From positions 1-64,000 of the forward strand of contig JAGVAD010000024.1 of NCBI GenBank assembly GCA_020060465.1: a DNA stretch of 64,000 nucleotides, in the 5' to 3' direction. The stretch comes from Anaerolineales bacterium. Its GTDB lineage: Bacteria > Chloroflexota > Anaerolineae > Anaerolineales > UBA4823. Shown here piece after piece: positions 7,198 to 16,101 of this stretch. The first letter of the stretch is position 1. Each line of letters starts with the position of its first letter. The notes under the pieces were generated by a model. That model ran no database searches, was not told the DNA's origin, and worked only from the letters and a program-made list of their open reading frames with translations. Made by a program: the position numbers and the translations under genes.

Positions 7198-10100
7198 TTA
7201 TCCCCTCATCAACTGTTCCACCCGGCTCTCTCCCACGCTGAAGTATTTTGCCTGCGGGTGATGCACGATGATGGCCGCGGTGGACTGCTCTGGCACAAGC
7301 TGGCAGGCGGCGGTGAGAGACATGCCCAGCTCGCTCTCGGCGGGCAACAAGTCGAAGACCTTGCGGTGGTCGTCCAGGGTGGGGATGGCCGGATAGCCCC
7401 ACGAATAGCGCTTGCCTTGTCCTTCGGGCAGCCCCAGTTCGCGGCGGATGTGACGGTGCAAATATTCGGCGGCGGCTTCTGCGGTCTGCACCGCCAATCC
7501 ATGCAGGAAATACGCTTCCGAATAGTCGCCGGCGGCTTGCAGGCGATCAAAGCGCTGCGTGGCTTCCGCCCCCACCGTCACCACCTGAAAGGCGACCACA
7601 TCATAAACCCCCGACTCCACCGGCGCGAAATAATCCGCCAGACACAGCGCCTCGCCATCCGGCTGGCGCGGGAAGGCAAAACGGGTTAATTCCTGCGCGC
7701 TCTGCGCTCCGTCTATCAGACTGGCAGGGTCGTACACGATCAACTCATCTCCACCCGCCTGACACGGCCAATAGCCGTACACCGCCTGCGGACGCAGCCA
7801 GCCCTCGCGCAGCGCCTGGCGGGTCATGCGCTCTAAACGCCGTTCGAACTCGGCGCTCAACCGCTGCCACTCTTCTCCATGCGCGTTCTTTGCCCCCCAA
7901 GAAAGGCGGAACAACTCGTTTTTGAAAAGATGCTGAAAGACCATCTCCAAAGGCATCTGGCGCGCCACGCGTGGCCCCCAGGGAACACCCTCGGGCAACG
8001 AGATCGGCGCCGGTTGCACCGCCGAACGCGAGTTCCCGACGGCTTTGCCCGGCGCAGCAGCGCTGCGGCCAGCCTCGCGCTCAACCTCGCGGCGCAACTG
8101 TTCCAGCAGCGGCTCGCGCTGTGCCGGGTCTAGCAAGGCGTCCATCGTCGCCAATCCCTCGAAGGCGTCTTTGCAATAAAACACGCCGGGTTCATAAAAC
8201 GAGCCGTCTTCGACGAAAGCGATGCGCCAGCCGAAGCGCCGGTTGATCGCCGCCCCGCCGATCAAGACCGGGAATTTCAACCCGCGGCGCTGCAACTCAT
8301 TGACAATCAAGGGCATTTGTTTGCTGGTGTTAACCAGCAACGCGCTCAGCCCAATGGCGTCGGCGTTCACTTCCACGGCTTTGGAGATGATCGTCTCGGC
8401 AGGCGTCTGCTTGCCCAAGTCCAGTACGGTGTATCCGTTGTTCGAGAGAATGGTCTTGACCAAGTTCTTGCCAATATCATGCACGTCGCCATACACCGTC
8501 GCCAGAACCACGGTGCCTTTGCTGGCGCCGTCTTTGCGTTCCAGGAAACGCTCGACATGCGAGACGGCTTTCTTCATTACTTCCGCCGATTGCAGCACAA
8601 AGGGCAGGATCAGCTCACCGGCGCCAAACCGGTCGCCGACTTCTTTCATCGCCGGTAGCAGCGTCTGGTTAAGGATGGCGATCGCCGCTTCGTGGGGAGA
8701 CAAATCGCCGCGCGCGGCCAGAATCTCGTCAATATCTGCCTCCACACCATCTTTGCGGCGGTGCAGGATGCGCCATGCCAGACGTTCCTGGGGCGTCATG
8801 CCTTGTAATGGATCGCCGCTGGTTTCCGGGTGTGAAGGTTGATTGGCTTCTGACTGGAAATATTCGATGAAACGCTGCAGAGCATCCGGACGGCGATTGA
8901 AGATCAAATCCTCGGTGATCTGGCGCTGCTCGGCGGGTATTTCTGCATACGGCGTGATATGCGCCGGGTTGACAATGGCCATATCCAGCCCGGCCTGCAC
9001 GGCGTGATAGAGCATGACGCTGTTCAGCACCGGTCGGGCGGCTGCTTCCAGGCCAAAAGAGACATTGCTGACGCCTAAAGAGGTCAGCACGCCAGGCAAT
9101 TCACGCTTGATGCGTCGGATACCCTCCAGCGTCTCTATAGCGGAGTTGGCAAATTCTGGATCGCCGGTCGCCAGGGTAAAAGTCAGCGTATCGAAAACCA
9201 GCGCCTCAGGGCGCAATCCAAATTCGCCGACCGCCATATCGTAAATTCTGCGCGCCACGTTGAGCTTTTCCTCGGCGGTCTTGGCCATGCCTTTCTCGTC
9301 AATGGTCAGGCACAACACCGCAGCGTTGTGTCGACGCGCCAGATCGAAGACGCGCTCCGCTTTTGCTCGCCCCCCTTCCAAATGCGTCGAGTTCAGCAGA
9401 CAGCGCCCCGGAGCGGTTTTCAAGGCGGCTTCCATCACTTCCGGCTCGGTGGTATCTATGACCAAAGGCGCTTCAACGCCGGAAGCCAGCTTCTTGACCA
9501 CCTGGCGCATCAGATACAGTTCATCCGGGCGTTCAGTGACCGCGGTAGAGATGTCCAGCGCATGAGCGCCGCCCTCCACCTGTTCGCGGGCGATCTCCAG
9601 GATGGCGTCGTAATCTTCGGCCAGCAGCAGGCGCTTGAACTTGCGGCTGCCCTGCGCATTGCAGCGCTCGCCGATCAGCAGCGGCGGCGGTTCCTGGTGC
9701 ATGGCGACAGCGCGAGCAGCCGAAGCCAGACGAGGTTGAGTCGCTGCCGGGCGCGGCGCGCGTCGGCGGCGAGTGTTGAACGACGCTCCGCCGAGAGCCT
9801 CCACCAGCAGCTTCAGATGCCCCGGCGTGGTGCCGCAGCAGCCGCCCACCACGCTGATGTGGTGTTTTTCCACAAATTCCACCAGCGCCTGGCTGAACGG
9901 CTCTGCTTCCAGCGGATACACCGCCTCGCCGTCCACGTTGATCGGCAGCCCGGCGTTGGGGATGCACGACACCGGCAGAGCGGCGTTCTCGCCCAGATAC
10001 TGAATTGGCTGGCGCATGTGTTCGGGTCCAGTGGAGCAATTCAGACCGATCACGGCAATCGGCAGACCTTCCAGGATAGCCAGAGCGGCGGCGACATCCG

Positions 10101-10743
10101 TGCCTAATAACATCCGTCCGGTGGTGTCCAGGGTGACTTGCGCCTGGATGGGCAGGTAAACATCCGCCTGCTCAAACGCCTGGCGGACGCCGGCGATGGC
10201 GGCGCGCACTTCGAGGATATCCTGTGAGGTCTCAATCAACATCAGATCCACGCCGCCCTGGATTAACCCCAACGCCTGCTCGCGAAATACATCCGCCAAC
10301 TCGTCGTAGGTAATATTGGACAACTCCGGGTCATCGGCAGAGGGCAGCTTGCCCGAAGGGCCAATTGAACCGGCGACAAAGCGCGGGTGATCGGGAGTGG
10401 AATATTCGTCTGCCAGGCGGCGGGCTAACGCCGCAGCCGTTCGATTGATTTCGATGACCCGCTCTTGTAAGCCGTACTCCGCCAGCGTGATGCGGTTCGA
10501 ACGAAACGTGTTCGTCTCCAGAACGTCCACGCCAGCTTCCAGAAAGGCGCGATGAACTTTTTCCACCGCCTGCGGGAAACTGATGACCAGGTAATCGTTG
10601 CAGCCGTTGAATTGCTCACCGCCAAAGTGTGCCGCGGTGAGATGCTGCGCTTGCAGGTTGGTGCCCATAGCCCCGTCGAAGATCAACACTCGTTCCTGCA
10701 AAGCGTCCAGGTAACGCCGATTGGTGTATTTTAAATCCATCAT
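7198..10743 (-). CDS. metH: Cobalamin-dependent methionine synthase
   Basis: This is a full-length modular enzyme of about 1181 aa that transfers methyl from methyltetrahydrofolate to homocysteine. The homocysteine domain (1-320) carries IFDGAMGTNLQ and the zinc cysteines in GLNCSTG and VGGCCGTTPGH. The pterin domain (about 350-610) starts at LLIGERCNAQGSRKFK. The B12 cap and Rossmann domains follow with the cobalamin ligand motif DVHDIGKN and SALLVNTSKQM. The C-terminal reactivation domain (SAM binding, about 900-1181) ends with GYPAIPTLDDHRK and YFSVGESRVEQLM. Two adjacent ATGs (10743, 10740) are possible starts and neither has a clear Shine-Dalgarno; a GTG at 10752 is also in frame. It is monocistronic and convergent with the AbiE pair. 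No B12 or SAM riboswitch was seen upstream. Confidence 0.97.
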   Translation of the reverse strand: MMDLKYTNRRYLDALQERVLIFDGAMGTNLQAQHLTAAHFGGEQFNGCNDYLVISFPQAVEKVHRAFLEAGVDVLETNTFRSNRITLAEYGLQERVIEINRTAAALARRLADEYSTPDHPRFVAGSIGPSGKLPSADDPELSNITYDELADVFREQALGLIQGGVDLMLIETSQDILEVRAAIAGVRQAFEQADVYLPIQAQVTLDTTGRMLLGTDVAAALAILEGLPIAVIGLNCSTGPEHMRQPIQYLGENAALPVSCIPNAGLPINVDGEAVYPLEAEPFSQALVEFVEKHHISVVGGCCGTTPGHLKLLVEALGGASFNTRRRRAPRPAATQPRLASAARAVAMHQEPPPLLIGERCNAQGSRKFKRLLLAEDYDAILEIAREQVEGGAHALDISTAVTERPDELYLMRQVVKKLASGVEAPLVIDTTEPEVMEAALKTAPGRCLLNSTHLEGGRAKAERVFDLARRHNAAVLCLTIDEKGMAKTAEEKLNVARRIYDMAVGEFGLRPEALVFDTLTFTLATGDPEFANSAIETLEGIRRIKRELPGVLTSLGVSNVSFGLEAAARPVLNSVMLYHAVQAGLDMAIVNPAHITPYAEIPAEQRQITEDLIFNRRPDALQRFIEYFQSEANQPSHPETSGDPLQGMTPQERLAWRILHRRKDGVEADIDEILAARGDLSPHEAAIAILNQTLLPAMKEVGDRFGAGELILPFVLQSAEVMKKAVSHVERFLERKDGASKGTVVLATVYGDVHDIGKNLVKTILSNNGYTVLDLGKQTPAETIISKAVEVNADAIGLSALLVNTSKQMPLIVNELQRRGLKFPVLIGGAAINRRFGWRIAFVEDGSFYEPGVFYCKDAFEGLATMDALLDPAQREPLLEQLRREVEREAGRSAAAPGKAVGNSRSAVQPAPISLPEGVPWGPRVARQMPLEMVFQHLFKNELFRLSWGAKNAHGEEWQRLSAEFERRLERMTRQALREGWLRPQAVYGYWPCQAGGDELIVYDPASLIDGAQSAQELTRFAFPRQPDGEALCLADYFAPVESGVYDVVAFQVVTVGAEATQRFDRLQAAGDYSEAYFLHGLAVQTAEAAAEYLHRHIRRELGLPEGQGKRYSWGYPAIPTLDDHRKVFDLLPAESELGMSLTAACQLVPEQSTAAIIVHHPQAKYFSVGESRVEQLMRG

Positions 10744-10942
10744 GAAAACCACTATCCGAAGGAATGATTACAAATCTGATTTGAGTGGTCAGTTTACCAC
10801 GCCCAATTGGGCATGTCAAAGGAAAAAACGCAATCGCAACAAAGCCAACGTTCTGATCACGAGCAGCCTTTTCCTTAACAAAAGAAAATCTCCAACTTTT
10901 GGGGTGAAACTTTAGGTAAAATAAGAGCCTGTGCAACAAGCA

Positions 10943-11045
10943 ATCGTGGGTAGTGTATTTCCACGATCAACGTTATTTCAAAAATCGGACATGCCCGACG
11001 TGGAACGTTCTGGCGCGGCTCGAACCTCCATCCAAGCGGCGTGTC
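10943..11045 (+). promoter_or_regulatory. Structured 5' leader of the tupA gene, possible riboswitch
   Basis: The 320-base gap between metH and tupA has no gene. Its last 125 bases fold well on paper: a 7-bp hairpin ATCGTGG/CCACGAT (10943-10967), then an 8-bp helix GACATGCC (10988-10995) with GGCGTGTC (11038-11045) that encloses a smaller GTTC/GAAC hairpin. The helix ends nine bases before the AAGGAGA ribosome site at 11054-11060. A TAAAAT box at 10916-10921 could be the -10. The arrangement suits a cis-regulatory RNA, possibly metal-oxyanion or cofactor related, but it does not match a riboswitch consensus I can recite. Confidence 0.3.
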
Positions 11046-11065
11046 AGGATAGGAAGGAGACATTT

Positions 11066-12052
11066 ATGCAACGAAAAGTTACACTCCTGGCGCCGATCCT
11101 GGCGCTGGTAGTCAGCATGTTGGCGTGCGGTCTGCCATCGGCGGCTACAACCCCCGAAGCGACGCCGGCGCCCACCGACGCGGGTTTTCAACCGCCCACA
11201 GAAGCGGTTGGCTCTGCGCCCACGCCCGCCGAAACAGAACCCCCAGCGCAGGGAAGCCCTGAAGCATCCCCTGTCGCTGGCGGAGAAGGGGTTGACAAAG
11301 AAATCACTCTGGCCTCTACCGAAAGTCTGGCGAAAATCGGTCTTTTGGGTAAACTGGTTGACGCCTTTCAAAACACAACTGGCTACAGGGTTAAACTTGA
11401 GTTGGGCGGGGCTGGGCGGGCGTTCCGTCTGGGCGAGAAATACGTGGCCGATGTCTTGCTGGTCAACGAACCGGGCAGCGAAATCAAGTTCATCAGCGAT
11501 GGTTACGGCAAAGACCGCGTCCTGGTATTCCACACCGATTATGTGATCGTCGGCCCCGCGGATGACCCGGCGGGGATAAAAGGTCTGCCCAGCGCCGTTG
11601 AGGCGCTCAAGAAGATCGCCGGCGCGCAGGCAAAATTTATCACCCGCAACGCAGAATCGGAAGTGGTCAAACGCGAGAAGAGGCTTTGGGCAGACGCCGG
11701 CATCAACCCGTCCGGTGATTGGTATATCCCGGCTGTGGATGCAGGGATGGTCGGCGTGTTGAAGCTGGCTTCAGATAAAAAGGCTTACACGCTTACGGAT
11801 CGCGCTACTTTCTTGGAGAACAAGGGGAACTTGCAACTGGTGATCTTGCTTCAAGGCGACCCGGCGTTGTCCGATCCATATCACGTGGTCACCGGCAACC
11901 CAGACCGCTCGCCAAAAATCAACGCCATTGTTTCGCAAGCTTTTGTTGACTTTCTGCTCTCCCCCCAGGCGCAAGAAATCATCGCCCAGTTTGGGGTAGA
12001 CACTTATGGAGAGCCACTCTTTTTCGCTGACGCCGGAAAAGCAGAGAATTAG
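11066..12052 (+). CDS. tupA: Tungstate-binding lipoprotein (TupA-like ABC substrate-binding protein)
   Basis: The ATG at 11066 has a good AAGGAGA site; the ORF track start at 10931 is not needed. A lipoprotein signal ends at SMLAC (residue 16), followed by a Thr/Pro/Glu-rich linker to about residue 70. The mature domain matches the TupA/COG2998 pattern: LASTESLAKIGLLGKLVDAFQ, GGAGRAFRLGEKYVADVLLVN, DYVIVGPADDPAGIKG, WYIPAVDAGM, AYTLTDRATFL, and the C-terminal FVDFLLSPQAQEIIAQFG. The family captures tungstate (sometimes molybdate) for an ABC importer. No tupB or tupC is in the window, so the permease must be elsewhere. In place of the usual S-R-G-D-x-S-G it has TRNAESEV, which may alter oxyanion contacts. 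Confidence 0.85.
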   Translation: MQRKVTLLAPILALVVSMLACGLPSAATTPEATPAPTDAGFQPPTEAVGSAPTPAETEPPAQGSPEASPVAGGEGVDKEITLASTESLAKIGLLGKLVDAFQNTTGYRVKLELGGAGRAFRLGEKYVADVLLVNEPGSEIKFISDGYGKDRVLVFHTDYVIVGPADDPAGIKGLPSAVEALKKIAGAQAKFITRNAESEVVKREKRLWADAGINPSGDWYIPAVDAGMVGVLKLASDKKAYTLTDRATFLENKGNLQLVILLQGDPALSDPYHVVTGNPDRSPKINAIVSQAFVDFLLSPQAQEIIAQFGVDTYGEPLFFADAGKAEN

Positions 12053-12054
12053 AG

Positions 12055-12104
12055 GAAAAATCGCTGCGTTGACCGGACGTATTTGCCGCCCGGTCAACGC
12101 AGCG
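12055..12104 (-). terminator. Intrinsic terminator between convergent tupA and recR
   Basis: A perfect 15-bp inverted repeat, CGCTGCGTTGACCGG (12062-12076) and CCGGTCAACGCAGCG (12090-12104), has a 13-base loop. On the minus strand it is followed by A then five Ts (complement of 12055-12060), making a standard terminator for the dnaX-ybaB-recR operon. On the plus strand the tail is poor in T, though the stem could still stop tupA transcripts. Confidence 0.8.
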
Positions 12105-12122
12105 TGAGGTTATTCCGCCCGG

Positions 12123-12731
12123 CTAGTCGTTCAGCTCCTGCCGCCCAGCCAGAGCGCGCAACAAAGTATTCTGGTCGGCGTATTCCAGGTCGCCGCCAAC
12201 CGGCAGGCCGCGCGCCAGCCGCGTCAGGCGAACGCTGTAGGGCTGCAAACGCTGGCGCAGGTAGGCCGCGGTATAGTCGCCCTCCAGGCTGGGGTTGGTC
12301 GCCAGGATAATTTCGTTCACGCCGCCTGCCTCCACGCGGGCGATCAGCTCACGAACCTTCAACTGTTCGGGACCAATGCCTTCGATGGGCGAGAGAGCGC
12401 CGTGCAAGACGTGATAGCGCCCCGTGAAACCGCCTGTGCGCTCCAAAGCGATCACATCCAATGGCTCTTCCACTACACAGATCAAGGAAGAATCGCGGCT
12501 GGCATCGCTGCATACTTCACATTCGGTGCGGTTGGCGGCGGTGATGTTATAACATACCTGGCAATAGCCGGTGCCCGATTTTAGATTCGCCAACGCCTCT
12601 GCCAGATCACGGGAAAGATCTTCGGGGGCGCGCAGCAGGAAAAACGTCAGCCGCGAGGCGGTCTTGGGACCAATTCCGGGCAGACGCGCCAGGGCGTTAA
12701 TCAGGTTCTGGATCGGTTCTGGGAGCAGCAT
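12123..12731 (-). CDS. recR: Recombination protein RecR
   Basis: The 202-aa protein has the helix-hairpin-helix LPGIGPKTASRL at the N-terminus, a four-cysteine zinc site (CQVCYN...CEVC, about residues 57-74), and a Toprim domain beginning LICVVEEPLDVIALE with LATNPSLEGDYTA. It loads RecA with RecF/RecO at single-strand gaps. It is the last gene of the conserved dnaX-ybaB-recR order and lies 41 bases after ybaB. Confidence 0.97.
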   Translation of the reverse strand: MLLPEPIQNLINALARLPGIGPKTASRLTFFLLRAPEDLSRDLAEALANLKSGTGYCQVCYNITAANRTECEVCSDASRDSSLICVVEEPLDVIALERTGGFTGRYHVLHGALSPIEGIGPEQLKVRELIARVEAGGVNEIILATNPSLEGDYTAAYLRQRLQPYSVRLTRLARGLPVGGDLEYADQNTLLRALAGRQELND

Positions 12732-12772
12732 TCAAGAATTTTGCCGATGAACGGCTAAAAAAGCCTTAAGGA

Positions 12773-13099
12773 TTAAAACGGCAAACCGCCCGCCAAAGGC
12801 CCCAAACGCTCCGCCGCCAGGTTACGTGAAGCTTCGAGGGCATTGTTGAAAGCGGTCAAGATTAAATCCTGGAGCATTTCCACATCTGCATCTTGGAGCA
12901 GAGCGGGGTCAATCTCCACTGCTTTGCAATGTTGATCGCCGGTTACAGTGATCTTCACTGCGCCGCCGCCTGCCGAGGCGGTCACCGTTTCTTGCGCTAG
13001 CTGATCTTGCACCTGCTGGATCTGTTCCTGAAGTTTCTGTAACTGCCCCATCATATTCATCGGGTTCTGCATTTTGGGGGCCTTAAATCCTTTGGCCAT
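12773..13099 (-). CDS. YbaB/EbfC nucleoid-associated protein
   Basis: A 108-aa protein with an N-terminal Met/Gln-rich coiled helix (MMGQLQKLQEQIQQVQDQLAQE) and the core SAGGGAVKITVTGDQHCKAVEIDP, which defines the family. It forms DNA-binding dimers that affect nucleoid structure. The position directly between dnaX (16 bases) and recR is conserved across bacteria. Confidence 0.93.
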   Translation of the reverse strand: MAKGFKAPKMQNPMNMMGQLQKLQEQIQQVQDQLAQETVTASAGGGAVKITVTGDQHCKAVEIDPALLQDADVEMLQDLILTAFNNALEASRNLAAERLGPLAGGLPF

Positions 13100-13115
13100 A
13101 AAATCCTCCGCAAAA

Positions 13116-14702
13116 CTAATTGATATCTACCAGTTCTCCGCCCAGGTCGCGCAGCGCCGCAGCCACCATTCCATCTTCATCTACTCCTTGAGGAACGCTA
13201 TCCCGGCGGGTCGTATCCACCACACAACGGATCATCAATTCTCGTCCCAAAACCTGTTTCAGTGCGTTTTGCAGCAAGCTCAGGTTCTCCGGTCTCTCCA
13301 TCTTCCCTTTCAGCAAATTGCTGGCAAAGCTGAGGGTCAGGTGATCGCCGCTCAGCAGCCGCGACGTGGATGAGTTCAAAGTGGCGTAAGCCGGCTGACT
13401 TTGCTGGCGCACCAGATGAAGGATCTGCGGCCAGGCTTCTGCCAGCCGCTTATTTGCCTGCGCATCGGCTGAACCGCTGGCGGGGGCTGTCTCGTCCGAG
13501 GTTTCGCTGGCAGGGGGCGTCGCCTGAGCCTTGGGGGGCGGGGAAATTGCGGTCTTTGTGGGTGCTCGCGATAAATTTTGCCCCGACGAAGTGGGGCCTG
13601 TCGGAACGCTCTCTGCGGCATTGGTCAGCGATTCTAGAGCCTCCACGAAAGCCAGTTCCAACGGCAAAGACGGCTGCCAGGCGTTGCGCGCTTCGCCCGC
13701 CGAATAGTTGAAAATTCGGATGAGACGCAACAGCTCGCTGGCGCTCAATTGCCGGGCGTGCTGCTCCATGAGGGCTTTCACCTCTGCCGTCCCATCCACC
13801 TGTTTGACATCCCCTAGTTTGATCAGCAAGACATCGCGCAAATAATCCACGATTTGGCGGGTTAGCTGACGTGCGTCGCTTCCGCCGTCCAGGGCTTCAT
13901 GGATTCGGTCCAAACCTGGGCCGGCCTGGCGTGCGATCAGCGCCTCAACCACTGCCAGCACAGATTGGCTGGCGGCAGCGCCCAGCACATTCTGCGCCAT
14001 CTCCAGGGTGATCTTCTTACCGGTGGAAGCGAGCTGATCCAACAGGGAGATGGCGTCACGCATCGCGCCGGTGGATTGGCGCGCGATCAAGGTTAAGGCT
14101 TCCGGTTCAGCCTGAATTCCCTCTTCTGTGCTCATTTGGGTCAATTGCGCCACGATCTCTTGCAACGGGATGCGGCGGAATTCGTGGCGCTGGCAGCGCG
14201 AAAGCACTGTGGCAGGGATTTTGTGCACTTCGGTGGTGGCGAGGATGAAAATCGCGTGAGGCGGCGGTTCTTCTAAGGTCTTCAGCAGCGCGTTGAACGC
14301 CGCAGTCGAAAGCATGTGAACTTCGTCAATGATATAGACCTTGTAACGCCCCTGGTTAGGGGCGAAATTGATCTTGTCGCGCAGATCGCGCACGTCATCC
14401 ACGCTGGTGTTCGAGGCGGCGTCTATCTCGATCAGATCCAGAAAACGCCCCTGGCTGACCGCCAGGCAGGGTTCGCATTTTCCGCACGGGCGATTGGATA
14501 AATCTTCCTCCAGACAATTGACTGCTTTTGCCAGCAGGCGCGCCGTGGTGGTCTTGCCTGTGCCGCGTGGACCGGCAAATAGATAGGCATGCGCCACGCG
14601 CCCTGCAGCCAGCGCGTTGCGCAGGGTGCTGATCACATGCGGTTGACCAATAACTGCTTCCCAGGTCTGTGGACGCCATTTACGATACAGAGCTTGAGAC
14701 AT
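13116..14702 (-). CDS. dnaX: DNA polymerase III subunit gamma/tau
   Basis: The 528-aa clamp-loader ATPase has Walker A GPRGTGKTT near residue 45, a zinc module (CLEEDLSNRPCGKCEPC), Walker B and sensor regions (YIIDEVHMLS, TLEEPPPHAIFILATTE) and the SRC arginine finger in TVLSRCQRHEF. Domain III runs to about 360. A Pro/Ser/Thr-rich linker then leads to a tau-like tail that ends ALRDLGGELVDIN. No slippery heptamer was noticed, so whether a gamma form is made is unknown. The start ATG is nearly at the predicted transcription start (see promoter), so the mRNA is probably leaderless. It heads the dnaX-ybaB-recR operon. Confidence 0.97.
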   Translation of the reverse strand: MSQALYRKWRPQTWEAVIGQPHVISTLRNALAAGRVAHAYLFAGPRGTGKTTTARLLAKAVNCLEEDLSNRPCGKCEPCLAVSQGRFLDLIEIDAASNTSVDDVRDLRDKINFAPNQGRYKVYIIDEVHMLSTAAFNALLKTLEEPPPHAIFILATTEVHKIPATVLSRCQRHEFRRIPLQEIVAQLTQMSTEEGIQAEPEALTLIARQSTGAMRDAISLLDQLASTGKKITLEMAQNVLGAAASQSVLAVVEALIARQAGPGLDRIHEALDGGSDARQLTRQIVDYLRDVLLIKLGDVKQVDGTAEVKALMEQHARQLSASELLRLIRIFNYSAGEARNAWQPSLPLELAFVEALESLTNAAESVPTGPTSSGQNLSRAPTKTAISPPPKAQATPPASETSDETAPASGSADAQANKRLAEAWPQILHLVRQQSQPAYATLNSSTSRLLSGDHLTLSFASNLLKGKMERPENLSLLQNALKQVLGRELMIRCVVDTTRRDSVPQGVDEDGMVAAALRDLGGELVDIN

Positions 14703-14708
14703 GGCTAG

Positions 14709-14737
14709 AGTGTATCAGATTGCTTTCCGACGGTCAA
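14709..14737 (-). promoter_or_regulatory. Sigma70-type promoter giving a leaderless dnaX mRNA
   Basis: On the minus strand TTGACC (14737-14732) is followed by 17 bases and TACACT (14714-14709). Transcription would start six to eight bases after the -10, which falls on or next to the dnaX ATG at 14702. There is no room for a Shine-Dalgarno, consistent with leaderless initiation. Confidence 0.6.
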
Positions 14738-14845
14738 TCAAATTGATCAAGGCGCGACGCGCTTCCGCAATGGAAGCAGCTAAAACCTTCGTCGCCGGTC
14801 TCATCCTAATTCGACTTAAACGCCTTGCGCCGGCTTCTTACGGAC

Positions 14846-15280
14846 TTATACGTCGCTCAAGGAGCGAAGTTCACGCTCGAGATTGAGTTTCCTGAGTTGT
14901 AAGCCCATCGTCGGCGCTTGCAGATTATAGTCAAGAATCCGCCGATTAATCCGCTCCACCTGCTCGCTGAAGTCCCGGCAAGCGCGTTGCCATTCCGCCT
15001 CAGATGCAGGATTGGGCTGCTGGCGACTCGACGTCTCTTTATACCATTCCCAGGCGCGCCGCAACGCCTGGCGCGCAGCTTCGATCTCCGCTTCAATTTC
15101 CCGCCGAGCTTCAATCCAGGGCAAGGTGAACCCGCTGTTTTTCAACACATGATGCGCCAGACGCCATTCCGGGTCCTCGTGCGGATGATCTTCCAACTTG
15201 AGCGGTTTCCCTTTTCCCGGCAAGTGATCAAACTTGCCCTCCCGCATTGCTTGTTCAATCGAGTTCTCTATATCAGACAT
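14846..15280 (-). CDS. DUF1992/DnaJ-C28-like protein
   Basis: The 144-aa protein starts MSDIENSIEQAMREGKFDHLPGKGKPL, which is the diagnostic DUF1992 motif (I-x-x-A-x-x-x-G-x-F-D-x-L-x-G-x-G-K-P-L), followed by DPEWRLAHHVLKNSGFTLPWIE and a charged helical C-terminus. The biochemical role of the family is not established; eukaryotic relatives are called DNAJC28 although no J domain is present. It follows the LysM gene by 12 bases and probably shares its transcript. Confidence 0.88.
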   Translation of the reverse strand: MSDIENSIEQAMREGKFDHLPGKGKPLKLEDHPHEDPEWRLAHHVLKNSGFTLPWIEARREIEAEIEAARQALRRAWEWYKETSSRQQPNPASEAEWQRACRDFSEQVERINRRILDYNLQAPTMGLQLRKLNLERELRSLSDV

Positions 15281-15292
15281 GCAAACTCACCC

Positions 15293-15982
15293 TTAAGGCA
15301 CCACGTAAGTCGCATGGACGTTGCCCTGCGCATCTCTCAGAATCACCGTAGATCCCGATGACCATACCGGATGATCCAAGCCCCAAAACAAATCAACCAC
15401 CGTGTTAACGCCGGTTTTTGTATAGATGTTCACTGCGCCGCCTGGGAATAATCTGAGTTGCGGCGACTGCGGGAATATAAACACATTGCCGCGGTCATCT
15501 TCCAACCGCCAACCGACCAGCGAGATCTCGCCGCCGTCGCGGTGTTTGAGTAGCACTCGTTCCGTATCCAGATCTCCTGCGCCGATGACGCTGTCAATCG
15601 CCACACTGCCCCTGGGATGAAGCGGAATACGCAACACTTCGCCTGCGCCTAACGGCTGCGAGCGAGTAAAACCGTTGATCGCTACCAATTCTTCAACGCT
15701 GATGTCATAGTTGGCGGCGATGCTTTCAAAGGTATCTCCAGATTGCACCTGATAAACAATAAAAGCCTCCGTGGGCGCCGGTTCAGATTGGGGCGCGCCC
15801 GTCGCTGCGGCTTTGGGCGTGGCTGTGGCGGGCGATGAAAGCCGACTGAGCGCTTTGGGCAGCAGATTCCTGGGCATGGGGCCATACATTTGATCCCACA
15901 GGAAAAGCACCGTCACAGTGGTACAGGCGGATACGAAAATGTTTAGTAGAAGATAGAAGAGCAGTCTTTTCCAAGATTTCAT
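15293..15982 (-). CDS. Membrane-anchored LysM-domain protein
   Basis: The N-terminus KRLLFYLLLNIFVSACTTVTVLFLW is a transmembrane helix (residues 5-29); the ACTT could be read as a lipobox but lies inside the helix. After an Ala/Pro/Thr linker, residues about 85-130 form a LysM domain (VYQVQSGDTFESIAANYDISVEELVAINGF). The C-terminal part (GEISLVGWRLEDDRGNVFIFP...LRLFPGGAVNIYT) resembles a lamin-tail/LTD-type beta domain. It probably binds peptidoglycan or another envelope polymer. It is the upstream gene of a pair with DUF1992. Confidence 0.85.
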   Translation of the reverse strand: MKSWKRLLFYLLLNIFVSACTTVTVLFLWDQMYGPMPRNLLPKALSRLSSPATATPKAAATGAPQSEPAPTEAFIVYQVQSGDTFESIAANYDISVEELVAINGFTRSQPLGAGEVLRIPLHPRGSVAIDSVIGAGDLDTERVLLKHRDGGEISLVGWRLEDDRGNVFIFPQSPQLRLFPGGAVNIYTKTGVNTVVDLFWGLDHPVWSSGSTVILRDAQGNVHATYVVP

Positions 15983-16101
15983 CTCAATATCTTTGCGCCC
16001 TTACAGCTAAAATAGAACGCCCCGCCCTGGAGGCCTGGACAAAGAAATGATAGCACAAATTCTAGATTGACGGGGAGAGTGTTTGTCAATAAAATGAACT
16101 T

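Noticed and set aside
10744-10942. B12 or SAM riboswitch upstream of metH
   Set aside because: No B12-box or SAM-I core sequence was seen on the minus strand upstream of the start.
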